Made by a program: the position numbers and the translations under genes. This document shows, piece after piece, positions 1 to 6,827 of a stretch of 64,000 nucleotides of DNA (the stretch's first letter is position 1; each line of letters opens with the position of its first letter). This stretch comes from Nonlabens sp. MB-3u-79. GTDB lineage: Bacteria; Bacteroidota; Bacteroidia; Flavobacteriales; Flavobacteriaceae. Location: NCBI RefSeq assembly GCF_002831625.1, contig NZ_CP025116.1, positions 2,905,501 through 2,969,500 of the forward strand, given 5' to 3'. The notes below the pieces were generated by a model. It was not told the origin of the DNA and did not search any database. It worked only from the letters and a program-made list of their open reading frames with translations.

Positions 1-395
1 ACATCAGTCAGCAGATAGCTGCTATAGAAAACAATGTAGCATCTGGGAACTGGGTGGTGACCAACTTTAATGACTCCGGGATAGACGAAACCGCAGACTT
101 CTCTGGCTATGTTTTTAGGTTCGATACCAATGGAACTCTTACAGCAACAAGCACAGCTAATACACTTACAGGAAACTGGTCTGTCACTAATGATAGTAAT
201 AATAGCAATGATGATAGCAGTAGTGACAGTGATGATATAGATTTTAACATCTTCTTCCCTGTTCCTGACAGCAGTGATTTTGCAGATTTGAATGATGATT
301 GGGATGTTGTTTCTTTAACAGCTACAAGACTTGAACTTATTGACATAAGCGGTGGAGACGGTAGTACTGACAGACTTCTTTTTGAGAAGAATTAA
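1..395 (+). CDS. 3' end of a secreted/lipoprotein-like hypothetical protein (truncated by window edge)
   Basis: The reading frame is open from the first bases of the window to a TAA at 393-395, so this is the C-terminal part of a longer gene; a GTG at 54 is probably internal. The visible part contains two GNW-V-T motifs about 40 residues apart, a Ser/Asp/Asn-rich low-complexity segment, and a C-terminal LELIDISGGDGSTDRL stretch. This is the style of Bacteroidota lipocalin-like surface lipoproteins, but the N-terminus that would show a lipobox lies outside the window. Function is unknown. A hairpin terminator follows at 443-476, so it ends a transcription unit. Confidence 0.6.
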   Translation, partial: ISQQIAAIENNVASGNWVVTNFNDSGIDETADFSGYVFRFDTNGTLTATSTANTLTGNWSVTNDSNNSNDDSSSDSDDIDFNIFFPVPDSSDFADLNDDWDVVSLTATRLELIDISGGDGSTDRLLFEKN

Positions 396-442
396 AACCT
401 GCACATTAGCATAAAAAAAGAATATTTATTTCTTATTTAATT

Positions 443-476
443 AAAGTCAGCTGTGTTCATCATGGCTGACTTTTCT
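443..476 (+). terminator. Rho-independent terminator after the first gene
   Basis: AAAGTCAGC at 443-451 pairs with GCTGACTTT at 465-473, followed by a T-rich run. It lies 48 bases after the stop codon of the upstream partial gene. Confidence 0.75.
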
Positions 477-580
477 TTTAAGCCATTATTTTATAACTGG
501 ACTATAGCCGCTATCTTATGCAGGAGTATTCACTTGGTCATTACTTCCATAAAACCAATTTATTAACTGGGATTTAAGCT

Positions 581-588
581 TATATTTG
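581..588 (+). promoter_or_regulatory. -7 box TATATTTG
   Basis: Perfect match to the Bacteroidota housekeeping -7 consensus TAnnTTTG, 47 bases before the ATG of the CDP-alcohol phosphatidyltransferase gene. I do not see a clear -33 TTG. Confidence 0.55.
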
Positions 589-635
589 CAGCTTTATTAA
601 TGGTATATTCCGCAGTACTTTTTCTATGACATTAC

Positions 636-1400
636 ATGTCCAAATTACCCCAAGAGCATAAATTTATTGATCTCTCCGATTATGGAAGACCAGTAGCAAA
701 AATGATCGCCAACTCCTTAAAAAACACTTCGTTCACACCTGTTCATGTGACCATAGGTTTTATCATATCCGGGCTCATCGCTATCTATTGTATTTTACAA
801 GAGTATTTTTGGTTGGCTGGATTCTTTTTGATATTCAAATCCATCCTTGATGCCGCAGATGGTGAACTGGCTCGAGTAAAGCAAAAACCATCTTACACAG
901 GTCGGTATTTAGATTCTGTTGCAGACATTATCTTAAACGCGTTGTTTTTCCTGTCTATCTGGTTCATTACAGACACTCCTATATGGATCTGTATTGCCGC
1001 CTTTTTAGGACTGCAATTACAAGGGACGCTCTATAATTACTACTACGTTATTTTGCGAAATAAATTTGATGGCGACACCACCAGTCGCGTGTTTGAAACC
1101 AAAACACCAGTAGCATTGAAAGGCGAAAAACAACAACATGTGAATATTCTTTTTAGTTTATACTTGTTCTTTTATGGTGCTTTTGATAAAGCCATTTATG
1201 CATTAGACACCAATGCAGGTACAGGTAAAATATTCCCTAAATGGTTAATGACTAGTATCTCTACTTTTGGTCTGGGTTTCCAATTACTCCTCATTTCTGT
1301 GATGCTGGTCTTGGGCTTTAAGTCTCTTATACTTCCTTTCTTTTTAGGATATACATTTATGGTGTTTATTTTTATAGGAATACGAAAAATATTTTATTAA
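636..1400 (+). CDS. CDP-alcohol phosphatidyltransferase family protein
   Basis: Integral membrane enzyme of phospholipid synthesis that transfers a phosphatidyl or similar group from a CDP-linked donor to an alcohol. The diagnostic motif D-x2-DG-x2-AR-x8-G-x3-D-x3-D is complete at about residues 73-98 (starting DAADGELAR and ending YLDSVAD). Several hydrophobic segments flank it, as expected for a six-helix CDP-alcohol transferase. The 254-residue length is normal. The acceptor alcohol cannot be told from sequence; inositol, glycerol-phosphate or a polar-lipid acceptor are all possible. It is monocistronic, with its own -7 box. After the stop the same frame stays open for another 65 codons, described under the next region. 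Confidence 0.85.
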   Translation: MSKLPQEHKFIDLSDYGRPVAKMIANSLKNTSFTPVHVTIGFIISGLIAIYCILQEYFWLAGFFLIFKSILDAADGELARVKQKPSYTGRYLDSVADIILNALFFLSIWFITDTPIWICIAAFLGLQLQGTLYNYYYVILRNKFDGDTTSRVFETKTPVALKGEKQQHVNILFSLYLFFYGAFDKAIYALDTNAGTGKIFPKWLMTSISTFGLGFQLLLISVMLVLGFKSLILPFFLGYTFMVFIFIGIRKIFY

Positions 1401-2023
1401 AGCAGCTTAAAAGAATCTTTACTCCTGCCCGTTTTGAAGAATTTAGGCCTATCAGCTATTTTTAAATCTATTCGTAAATCAGTTTCTAAAACACCCCTTG
1501 ATTATTTTAAACTTTACCTTGTTAATGGTTGGGTAAATGTCGTCAACCTAAGTACAGGTAAAGCTCCTACGCCTCTTATTCCAGAGTCTATGCACTAGGT
1601 AAGCACTTACAACAAAGCCATTAACGGAGTAAGCACCTCTTTTGCGCTAGGGACACTTAAGGATTCCTTCTAACGTAAATATTCTGGACGGTGTTGTCCT
1701 AATGTAAAAGACAGTAATTTTTTTGGTTACCACAATAGGTTAGTAATCGTTGGAGCAATGATATCAGCTGATCTGAGGTCCACTCATTATTAACCACCAC
1801 AGCTATTTCCTAATGAGCTATGTATAGAATCCATAACAAATAGAAAGGGCCTCCGTTAAAATCAAATTGCTAGCCCTTGATTTTCAATCACTAATCCAAA
1901 CTCTTCAACTAGTTTGAATATATTATCTTAGGAATACGACAAGTTATTAATCTAAAAATTTAGTATATCTTAGACTTTACGACTGACCTCATAAGTATTG
2001 CTTAAAAAGGCGGACCCTATAAC
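1401..2023. other. Intergenic region, no confident gene; possible decayed coding sequence
   Basis: No ORF with convincing homology. Directly after the TAA of the CDP-alcohol gene the same frame is open for 65 codons (1401-1595) up to a TAG. It then continues for 24 more codons to a TAA at 1671. The translation looks protein-like (contains FKLYLVNGWVNVVNLSTGKA) but I do not recognise it. It may be a remnant or chance. Nothing structured seen from 1674 to 2023. Confidence 0.35.
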
Positions 2024-2929
2024 ATGCAAAAAAACAAAATACTATTTCTATTTCAAAAGTTTTTCTCTGATAAGACTCGAGAAAGAACTGAAAAGGTCAT
2101 TCTCAATCTTGCCCTACTCAGCTTTTTTGTTCACCTAGTAGTCATCTATTTATCCAAGTTTGATTTTATAGAATTATCTATGGACAATGGATTATTAAAT
2201 AACCCTATCTCTGCTGTTTACACGCCATTTTCTTTTATCCTTATTTATGAGGTTTATTTGCTTATTTATTATTTACCAAAGTCCATTACAACATACATTA
2301 CCAAGCAATATGAAATTATAACGTTGATCATTATACGTAAATTATTTAAAGATTTAGCGTCTTTAGAACTTTCTTCCGAATGGTTTGAAATAAAAGGAGA
2401 TTTACAATTTACTTATGACTTAATAGGATCGCTACTGCTTTTCTATTTGATATTTCTATTTCAAAAGCAAGGTAGAAGAAAGTTGATTCAAGGAAATAAT
2501 ATAAAGCCAAGAGTGGAAAGATTCATTTATAAGAAAAAAGTGATTGCCGTTATTTTGGTGCCATTATTCTTTGTTATGGCTTTGTATACGCTAACCAATT
2601 GGGCAATAGGATTTTCTCTGATTCCTAACGAATTAGCACCTTTTGAGAGTATCAATAACCTATTCTTTGATGAGTTTTTTACAGTCCTCATTTTAGTTGA
2701 TGTCGTACTTCTATTAATATCATTGTTTTATACCGACCAATTTCATGAGATCATTAGAAACTCTGGATTTATCATATCTACCATTTTAATAAGGATGTCT
2801 TTCGGAGTAAGCGGTGCGATTAGCACTATTCTAATTGTGGTGGCTGTTCTTTTTGGACTTGCCATGATTACCGTTCACAATAAATATGAAAAAGACCTAC
2901 TCCTTAGAGCGTCTACTAATAAAATATAG
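2024..2929 (+). CDS. Multi-pass membrane protein, unknown function
   Basis: 301 residues with about seven hydrophobic segments: near residues 28-45, 68-85, 136-146, 171-190, 215-238, 248-258 and 262-281. Between the second and third lies a basic amphipathic stretch (KQYEIITLIIIRKLFKDL, about residues 93-110). That layout is loosely reminiscent of a voltage-sensor linker, but I see no pore signature such as TVGYG. I do not recognise a named family. The gene stands alone between two gene-poor stretches, so context gives no job. ATG start at 2024 is the only good in-frame start ahead of the first membrane segment. Confidence 0.65.
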   Translation: MQKNKILFLFQKFFSDKTRERTEKVILNLALLSFFVHLVVIYLSKFDFIELSMDNGLLNNPISAVYTPFSFILIYEVYLLIYYLPKSITTYITKQYEIITLIIIRKLFKDLASLELSSEWFEIKGDLQFTYDLIGSLLLFYLIFLFQKQGRRKLIQGNNIKPRVERFIYKKKVIAVILVPLFFVMALYTLTNWAIGFSLIPNELAPFESINNLFFDEFFTVLILVDVVLLLISLFYTDQFHEIIRNSGFIISTILIRMSFGVSGAISTILIVVAVLFGLAMITVHNKYEKDLLLRASTNKI

Positions 2930-3363
2930 CTGCCTTGAATCTATGAATAGCTTTATAAGAAAATAATCCTATGAGGATGGTGGCTGTTGTGTAGTTGAAA
3001 TCTATTCTTTAACGAGCTTTAGAATCTCCTTTTTATATAGTAGAAGACTCATTCTTAGATGATGCGTTTCTCGCTTTACACACTGCCTAAGTTGCCTTTT
3101 TATGAGCGAACAGGATTTTATAAAGCGGCTAACTACCCATTCAAAAAGGTTTGGAAAATCGGAATCAAAGAGAATTTGCTAGGCCTATAGTAACGATCGA
3201 GTAACCGCGCCTGTATAAGGCCAAAAAAAAATCGACACAAAAACAATTTCCTTCAACGACTTAAAAGCTAAGGCATTGATGGCTTTACTTATGGAAAGGT
3301 TTAAAAATAGAAACGCCTCGCAAATTGCGAGGCGTTTGAAGTATCATTAAAACTCTAAGAAAA
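2930..3363. other. Intergenic region with a 43-codon ORF that may be a gene remnant
   Basis: No full gene. A short plus-strand frame at 3059-3190 (MMRFSLYTLPKLPFYERTGF and onwards, 43 codons) has a sequence resembling the last strand of a small enzyme such as a GNAT acetyltransferase. It has no N-terminal domain, so it is either a remnant or chance. The reverse-strand terminator of the L31 gene lies at 3311-3337. Confidence 0.35.
3311..3337 (-). terminator. Rho-independent terminator of the L31 gene
   Basis: AAACGCCTCGC at 3311-3321 pairs perfectly with GCGAGGCGTTT at 3327-3337. Read on the minus strand it is followed by CTATTTTT, and it sits 27 bases after the L31 stop. Confidence 0.85.
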
Positions 3364-3615
3364 TTACTTCTTGAATTTTGAGTATTTGTTTTTAAATTTA
3401 TCAATACGACCAGCGGTATCGATAAGTTTGCTCTCTCCTGTATAGAATGGGTGAGATGTGCGAGAAATCTCTAATTTGATCAAAGGATATTGTGTTCCTT
3501 CAAAATCGATGGTCTCACTAGTATTTGCAGTAGACTTGGTAATGAAAACTTCTTCATTAGACATATCCTTAAATGCTACTAATCTATAATTCTCTGGGTG
3601 TATTCCTTTTTGCAT
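3364..3615 (-). CDS. rpmE2: 50S ribosomal protein L31, type B
   Basis: 83 residues starting [19 protein letters not shown], the standard type B L31 N-terminus, and ending in a basic [11 protein letters not shown] tail. It has no CxxC zinc pairs, which separates the type B (zinc-independent) form from type A. The ATG at 3613-3615 is preferred over the upstream in-frame ATG at 3645, which would add ten atypical residues and fall next to the promoter box. Own promoter at 3643-3650 and strong terminator at 3311-3337, so it is a monocistronic unit. Confidence 0.93.
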   Translation of the reverse strand: MQKGIHPENYRLVAFKDMSNEEVFITKSTANTSETIDFEGTQYPLIKLEISRTSHPFYTGESKLIDTAGRIDKFKNKYSKFKK

Positions 3616-3642
3616 GACTTTAATCTTATTCTTTAGCGGCTG

Positions 3643-3650
3643 CAAATTTA
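3643..3650 (-). promoter_or_regulatory. -7 box TAAATTTG for rpmE2
   Basis: On the minus strand TAAATTTG fits TAnnTTTG and is followed by CAGCCGC, 27 bases before the L31 start. The L34 promoter at 28194-28201 has the same TTTGCAGCCG context. Confidence 0.7.
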
Positions 3651-3732
3651 ATTATTTTTCTTTAAATAACAACCTTTTAATTCCTAATTAATTTAAAACA
3701 AATGTAAGCCTTAAAACCACACCTCCTAGCTT

Positions 3733-3740
3733 TATATTTG
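3733..3740 (+). promoter_or_regulatory. -7 box TATATTTG for the DUF4199-GT2 unit
   Basis: TATATTTG overlaps a TTG triplet at 3738 that could be mistaken for a start codon. The box implies transcription begins after 3740, which moves the true start downstream to the GTG at 3765. Confidence 0.6.
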
Positions 3741-3764
3741 CGTTCTTATTTAAAAAACATTTTT

Positions 3765-4283
3765 GTGGACCAAACGATCAAGAGAAACTCCTTTATTTTA
3801 GGACTTATAGGAGCTTTAGTTACCCTATCAATCTACATGTACATGTGGCAAGCCCAGGATTATTTAAATCCGCTATTAAACACATCTATATACATATACC
3901 CTATCCTATTTGGTGTCATCGCACAAGTATGGGCGAGAGTCGTAATGAAAGGCAAGGTTTCTTTTAAACAAGTTATTTTGGCTTACTTCATTTGTATCCT
4001 TTTGGTTTTTATAACCGAATCTGTTACCTATTACCTTTTGCTTAATCATATTGATACCAACGCCAAAGAAATTTTATTACAAGCATGGCGCGGCATTAAC
4101 GATAAGACTCAGAGCAATCTAGCTCAGGTTAAAGTATTCAAAGAACCTTCTTTTTCTTTATCAGAATTTGCCTTAGGTTTTGCGACTAAAACACTGATGT
4201 TTACCGTTCCTGGACTGATTACTGGACTCGTTATAAGTAAAATTCCGCGTACAGTTTCTAACGGTTTGCAAGATCAATTATAA
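3765..4283 (+). CDS. DUF4199-type four-helix membrane protein
   Basis: About 172 residues with four hydrophobic segments: LGLIGALVTLSIYMYMW near the N-terminus, IYPILFGVIAQVWARVVM, VILAYFICILLVFITESVTY, and a C-terminal LMFTVPGLITGLVIS. A soluble loop lies between segments 3 and 4. This is the pattern of the Bacteroidota DUF4199 family, whose function is unknown but which is very often encoded directly before a dolichol-phosphate-mannose-synthase-like glycosyltransferase, as here. Start GTG 3765 is chosen because a -7 promoter box overlaps the alternative TTG start at 3738. Confidence 0.7.
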   Translation: MDQTIKRNSFILGLIGALVTLSIYMYMWQAQDYLNPLLNTSIYIYPILFGVIAQVWARVVMKGKVSFKQVILAYFICILLVFITESVTYYLLLNHIDTNAKEILLQAWRGINDKTQSNLAQVKVFKEPSFSLSEFALGFATKTLMFTVPGLITGLVISKIPRTVSNGLQDQL

Positions 4284-4292
4284 GAAGCAACC

Positions 4293-4300
4293 TATATTTG
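4293..4300 (+). promoter_or_regulatory. -7 box TATATTTG upstream of the glycosyltransferase
   Basis: A second TATATTTG only 10 bases after the DUF4199 stop gives the glycosyltransferase its own promoter. It again overlaps an in-frame TTG (4298), so translation more likely starts at the TTG at 4325. Confidence 0.55.
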
Positions 4301-4324
4301 CACTTTAAAACACTTTTTAATCCT

Positions 4325-5302
4325 TTGCAAACAACAGATCTCTCCATCGTAATACCGCTTCTAAATGAGGCTGATTCGCTTCCAGAATTACAGGCATGGA
4401 TCGATCGTGTCATGGAAACCACCGTTTTATCTTATGAAGTTATTTATATAGATGATGGAAGTACCGATGGAAGTTGGAACATTATAAGCTCGCTTTCGCG
4501 AAAGCGGCATCAAGAACATGCTCCTAACCCTATAAAAGGCATCAAGTTTTACACGAACTATGGGAAGTCCCAGGCGTTACACGCAGGTTTTAAACTCGCA
4601 CAAGGAAAAGTAGTTATTACTATGGATGCCGATCTTCAGGACTCTCCAAATGAGATTCCAGAGCTCTATGAAATGATTACAGAAGGGGGTTTTGATCTCG
4701 TCAGTGGCTGGAAAAAGAAACGTTACGACAGTGTTATTTCTAAAAACTTACCAAGTAAACTTTTTAATTGGGCAGCCCGTAAAACCAGCGGTGTGCAACT
4801 CAATGATTTTAATTGCGGATTAAAAGCCTACAAAAGTGAAGTCGTAAAAAACATAGATGTTCACGGAGAGATGCACCGTTATATTCCTGTTTTAGCTAAA
4901 AACGCAGGATTTGCAGACATCACACAAAAAGAAGTCGTCCATCAAGCCCGTAAATACGGTACGACTAAATTCGGTTACGAGCGTTTTATCAATGGCTTTT
5001 TAGATTTGATCACTATTGCATTTATTTCAAAGTACGGGAAACGACCTATGCACCTCTTTGGCAGCTTAGGTGTCATCATGTTTTTGTTAGGCTTTATAAT
5101 CGCAGGCTACGTGGGCAGTTCAAAGCTCTATCTTATGGCATATGACCTTCCTTATAATTTAGTAACAGATAATCCTTGGTTTTTTATAGCCTTAACCAGC
5201 ATGATACTAGGAACACTTTTCTTTATTGCAGGGTTCTTAGGAGAACTTATTCTAAGAAATGGCCATCAAGGGAATCGCTATAAAGTGGCTGAAGAAATTT
5301 AG
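4325..5302 (+). CDS. Glycosyltransferase family 2, dolichol-phosphate-mannose synthase / GtrB-like
   Basis: GT-A fold glycosyltransferase that probably moves a sugar from a nucleotide donor onto a polyprenyl-phosphate carrier at the inner membrane. Visible motifs: SIVIPLLNE at the start of the nucleotide-binding strand, YIDDGSTDGSW, the metal-binding region MDADLQDSP, and two C-terminal membrane helices (about residues 245-264 and 285-308). This two-helix tail is typical of ArnC/GtrB/DPM1 relatives. TTG 4325 yields MQTTDLSIVIPLLNE, a normal family N-terminus. A copy of the GCTTTCGCGAAAGC palindrome lies inside the gene and encodes LSRKR. The TAG stop is itself part of the first repeat unit of the following array. 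Confidence 0.85.
   Translation: MQTTDLSIVIPLLNEADSLPELQAWIDRVMETTVLSYEVIYIDDGSTDGSWNIISSLSRKRHQEHAPNPIKGIKFYTNYGKSQALHAGFKLAQGKVVITMDADLQDSPNEIPELYEMITEGGFDLVSGWKKKRYDSVISKNLPSKLFNWAARKTSGVQLNDFNCGLKAYKSEVVKNIDVHGEMHRYIPVLAKNAGFADITQKEVVHQARKYGTTKFGYERFINGFLDLITIAFISKYGKRPMHLFGSLGVIMFLLGFIIAGYVGSSKLYLMAYDLPYNLVTDNPWFFIALTSMILGTLFFIAGFLGELILRNGHQGNRYKVAEEI
4491..4506. repeat. Scattered palindrome copy CGCTTTCGCGAAAGCG (in GT2 gene)
   Basis: Perfect 16-bp palindrome in the coding sequence, read as LSRK, in the surface-exposed region between the DDGS and MDADLQD motifs. Confidence 0.9.
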
Positions 5303-5728
5303 TAGGCAGTAAGCAGGTTGATTTTCAATAAGTTGTAAATATGAGTAGGCAGTAGTCTTGGTACAACTAATTACTAAACCCAATAGATTTATCTCAAAAT
5401 AATACTGCCGATTACTCTAACGAGTAGGCAGTAGGCAGGCTGATTTACAGCAAGCTGTAAATGTGAGTAGGCAGTCACTACTTCGTAAAGCGTATAGCAA
5501 GCTCATTCCATTTTGTTTACTTAGCTATCAAAACCAACTACTGCCTACTCAAATTTGTGAGCGCAGCAAACAAATGAACCTGCCTACTGCCTACTGCCTA
5601 CTCAAATTTGTGAGCGCAGCAAACAAATCAACCTGCCTACTGCCTACTCAAATTTGTGAGCGCAGCAAACAAATCAACCTGCCTACTGCCTACTCTTTTT
5701 ACTACCTACTTTATATTATATTTATATC
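5303..5728. repeat. Left hairpin-repeat array flanking the four-helix-bundle gene
   Basis: No real gene. The array begins at the TAG of the glycosyltransferase. It holds two forward units built as GTAGGCAG plus an internal hairpin plus ATRTGAGTAGGCAG, near 5302-5357 and 5431-5475. After a unique spacer come three reverse-oriented units starting at 5548, 5601 and 5647 (CTCAAATTTGTGAGC ... CAACCTGCCTACTGCCTA). Forward and reverse units are reverse-complement versions of one family. The forward hairpins are ATTTACAGC-aa-GCTGTAAAT and a diverged ATTTTCAA-taag-TTGTAAAT, where the paired bases have changed together. Confidence 0.85.
5337..5575 (+). repeat. 239-bp direct repeat, left copy
   Basis: Identical over its whole length to 6147-6385 (offset 810 bp). 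The two copies bracket the four-helix-bundle gene, so one homologous exchange would remove the gene and one repeat set as an 810-bp circle. Confidence 0.93.
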
Positions 5729-6115
5729 ATGAATAATAGCAAAGGATTTAAAGACTTGATCGTATATCAAAAAGCTTTTGATCAAGCGATGCAAATCATG
5801 AAACTATCAAGGTCCTTTCCTGCTCAGGAGAGATATAACCTTACTTCTCAAATAGTAAGATCTTCTAGGGCCGTTTGTAGTAATATTGCCGAAGGTTATC
5901 GCAAAAGAATTTATCCCAAGCATTTCGTTTCTAAAATGACAGATTCTGATAGTGAAAATTCAGAAACCGATATGTGGCTGGATTTTGTTGTTGCCTGTGA
6001 ATATGATAACGAAGACAACATTGTCAAGCTACGTCATCTCAATAACGAAATAGGAAAAATGCTCAATTTCATGATCACCAATCCAGAAAAATTTCTTCCT
6101 AAAAAAGATAAGTAG
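5729..6115 (+). CDS. Four-helix-bundle protein (23S rRNA intervening-sequence / S23 family)
   Basis: 128 residues matching the small four-helix-bundle family first seen in intervening sequences of 23S rRNA and related to the Avd accessory protein of diversity-generating retroelements. Family hallmarks: KDLIVYQKAFD at the start of helix 1, FPAQERYNLTSQIVRSSRAVCSNIAEGYRK across helices 1-2, and a Ser/Glu-containing helix 3 (SENSETDMWLDFVVA). The molecular role of stand-alone copies is unknown; the fold is thought to bind RNA or partner proteins. The gene lies exactly between two hairpin-repeat arrays and inside a 239-bp direct duplication. Its TAG stop at 6113-6115 is again supplied by a GTAGGCAG repeat. 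It is not inside an rRNA gene. Confidence 0.85.
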   Translation: MNNSKGFKDLIVYQKAFDQAMQIMKLSRSFPAQERYNLTSQIVRSSRAVCSNIAEGYRKRIYPKHFVSKMTDSDSENSETDMWLDFVVACEYDNEDNIVKLRHLNNEIGKMLNFMITNPEKFLPKKDK

Positions 6116-6785
6116 GCAGTATAAATTATGATTTGCAACAGGTTAAAAATATGAGTAGGCAGTAGTCTTGGTACAACTAATTACTAAACCCAATAGATTT
6201 ATCTCAAAATAATACTGCCGATTACTCTAACGAGTAGGCAGTAGGCAGGCTGATTTACAGCAAGCTGTAAATGTGAGTAGGCAGTCACTACTTCGTAAAG
6301 CGTATAGCAAGCTCATTCCATTTTGTTTACTTAGCTATCAAAACCAACTACTGCCTACTCAAATTTGTGAGCGCAGCAAACAAATCAACCTGCCTACTGC
6401 CTACTCAAATTTGTGAGCGCAGCAAACAAATCAACCTGCCTACTGCCTACTCAAATTTGTGAGCAAAGCGAACAAATCAACCTGCCTACCACCAGCTCAA
6501 ATTTGTGAGCAAAGCAAACAAATGAACCTACCTACTGCCTACTCACATTTGTGAGCGCAGCAAACAAATCAACCTGCCTACCGCCTACTCAAATTTGTGA
6601 GCAAAGCAAACAAATGAACCTGCCTACTGCCTACTCAAATTTGTGAGCGCAGCAAACAAATCAACCTGCCTACTGCCTACTCAAATTTGTGAGCAAAGCA
6701 AACAAATGAACCTACCTACTGCCTACTCACATTTGTGAGCAAAGCGAACAAATCAACCCGCCTACTGCCTACTCTTTTTACTGCC
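6116..6785. repeat. Right hairpin-repeat array: forward units plus nine reverse 46-bp units
   Basis: Begins with a diverged forward unit (6112-6160) and the second copy of the 239-bp duplication. It then carries nine reverse units with a strict 46-bp period starting at 6358, 6404, 6450, 6496, 6542, 6588, 6634, 6680 and 6726. Each contains ATTTGT...ACAAAT facing arms around a loop that alternates between GAGCGCAGCA, GAGCAAAGCA and GAGCAAAGCG, joined by CCTGCCTACTGCCTACTC. There are no unique spacers. The last unit ends in CTACTCTTTTTACTGCCTACT just before the phosphohexomutase promoter. Confidence 0.88.
6147..6385 (+). repeat. 239-bp direct repeat, right copy
   Basis: Identical to 5337-5575. 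Identity ends at a single G/C difference in the first reverse unit. Confidence 0.93.
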
Positions 6786-6795
6786 TACTTATTCC

Positions 6796-6803
6796 TATAT
6801 TTG
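6796..6803 (+). promoter_or_regulatory. -7 box TATATTTG
   Basis: Matches TAnnTTTG 25 bases before the ATG of the phosphohexomutase gene, immediately after the repeat array. Confidence 0.6.
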
Positions 6804-6827
6804 TCTGAGAAAACAAGCTGACTACAC

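Noticed and set aside
1401..1673. Extension of the CDP-alcohol gene by stop-codon readthrough
   Set aside because: The upstream protein is already full length for its family and there is no readthrough context; the open frame is only reported as possible remnant.
5463..5732. 89-codon open frame within the left repeat array
   Set aside because: It translates the 46-bp repeats themselves (repeating LLPTQICERSKQ) and has no start context; it is a by-product of the repeat period.
5729..6115. Intervening sequence of a 23S rRNA gene
   Set aside because: The four-helix gene is flanked by repeats and protein genes, not rRNA.
6358..6775. CRISPR array
   Set aside because: Units repeat every 46 bp with no unique spacers, are found in both orientations and lack cas genes nearby.
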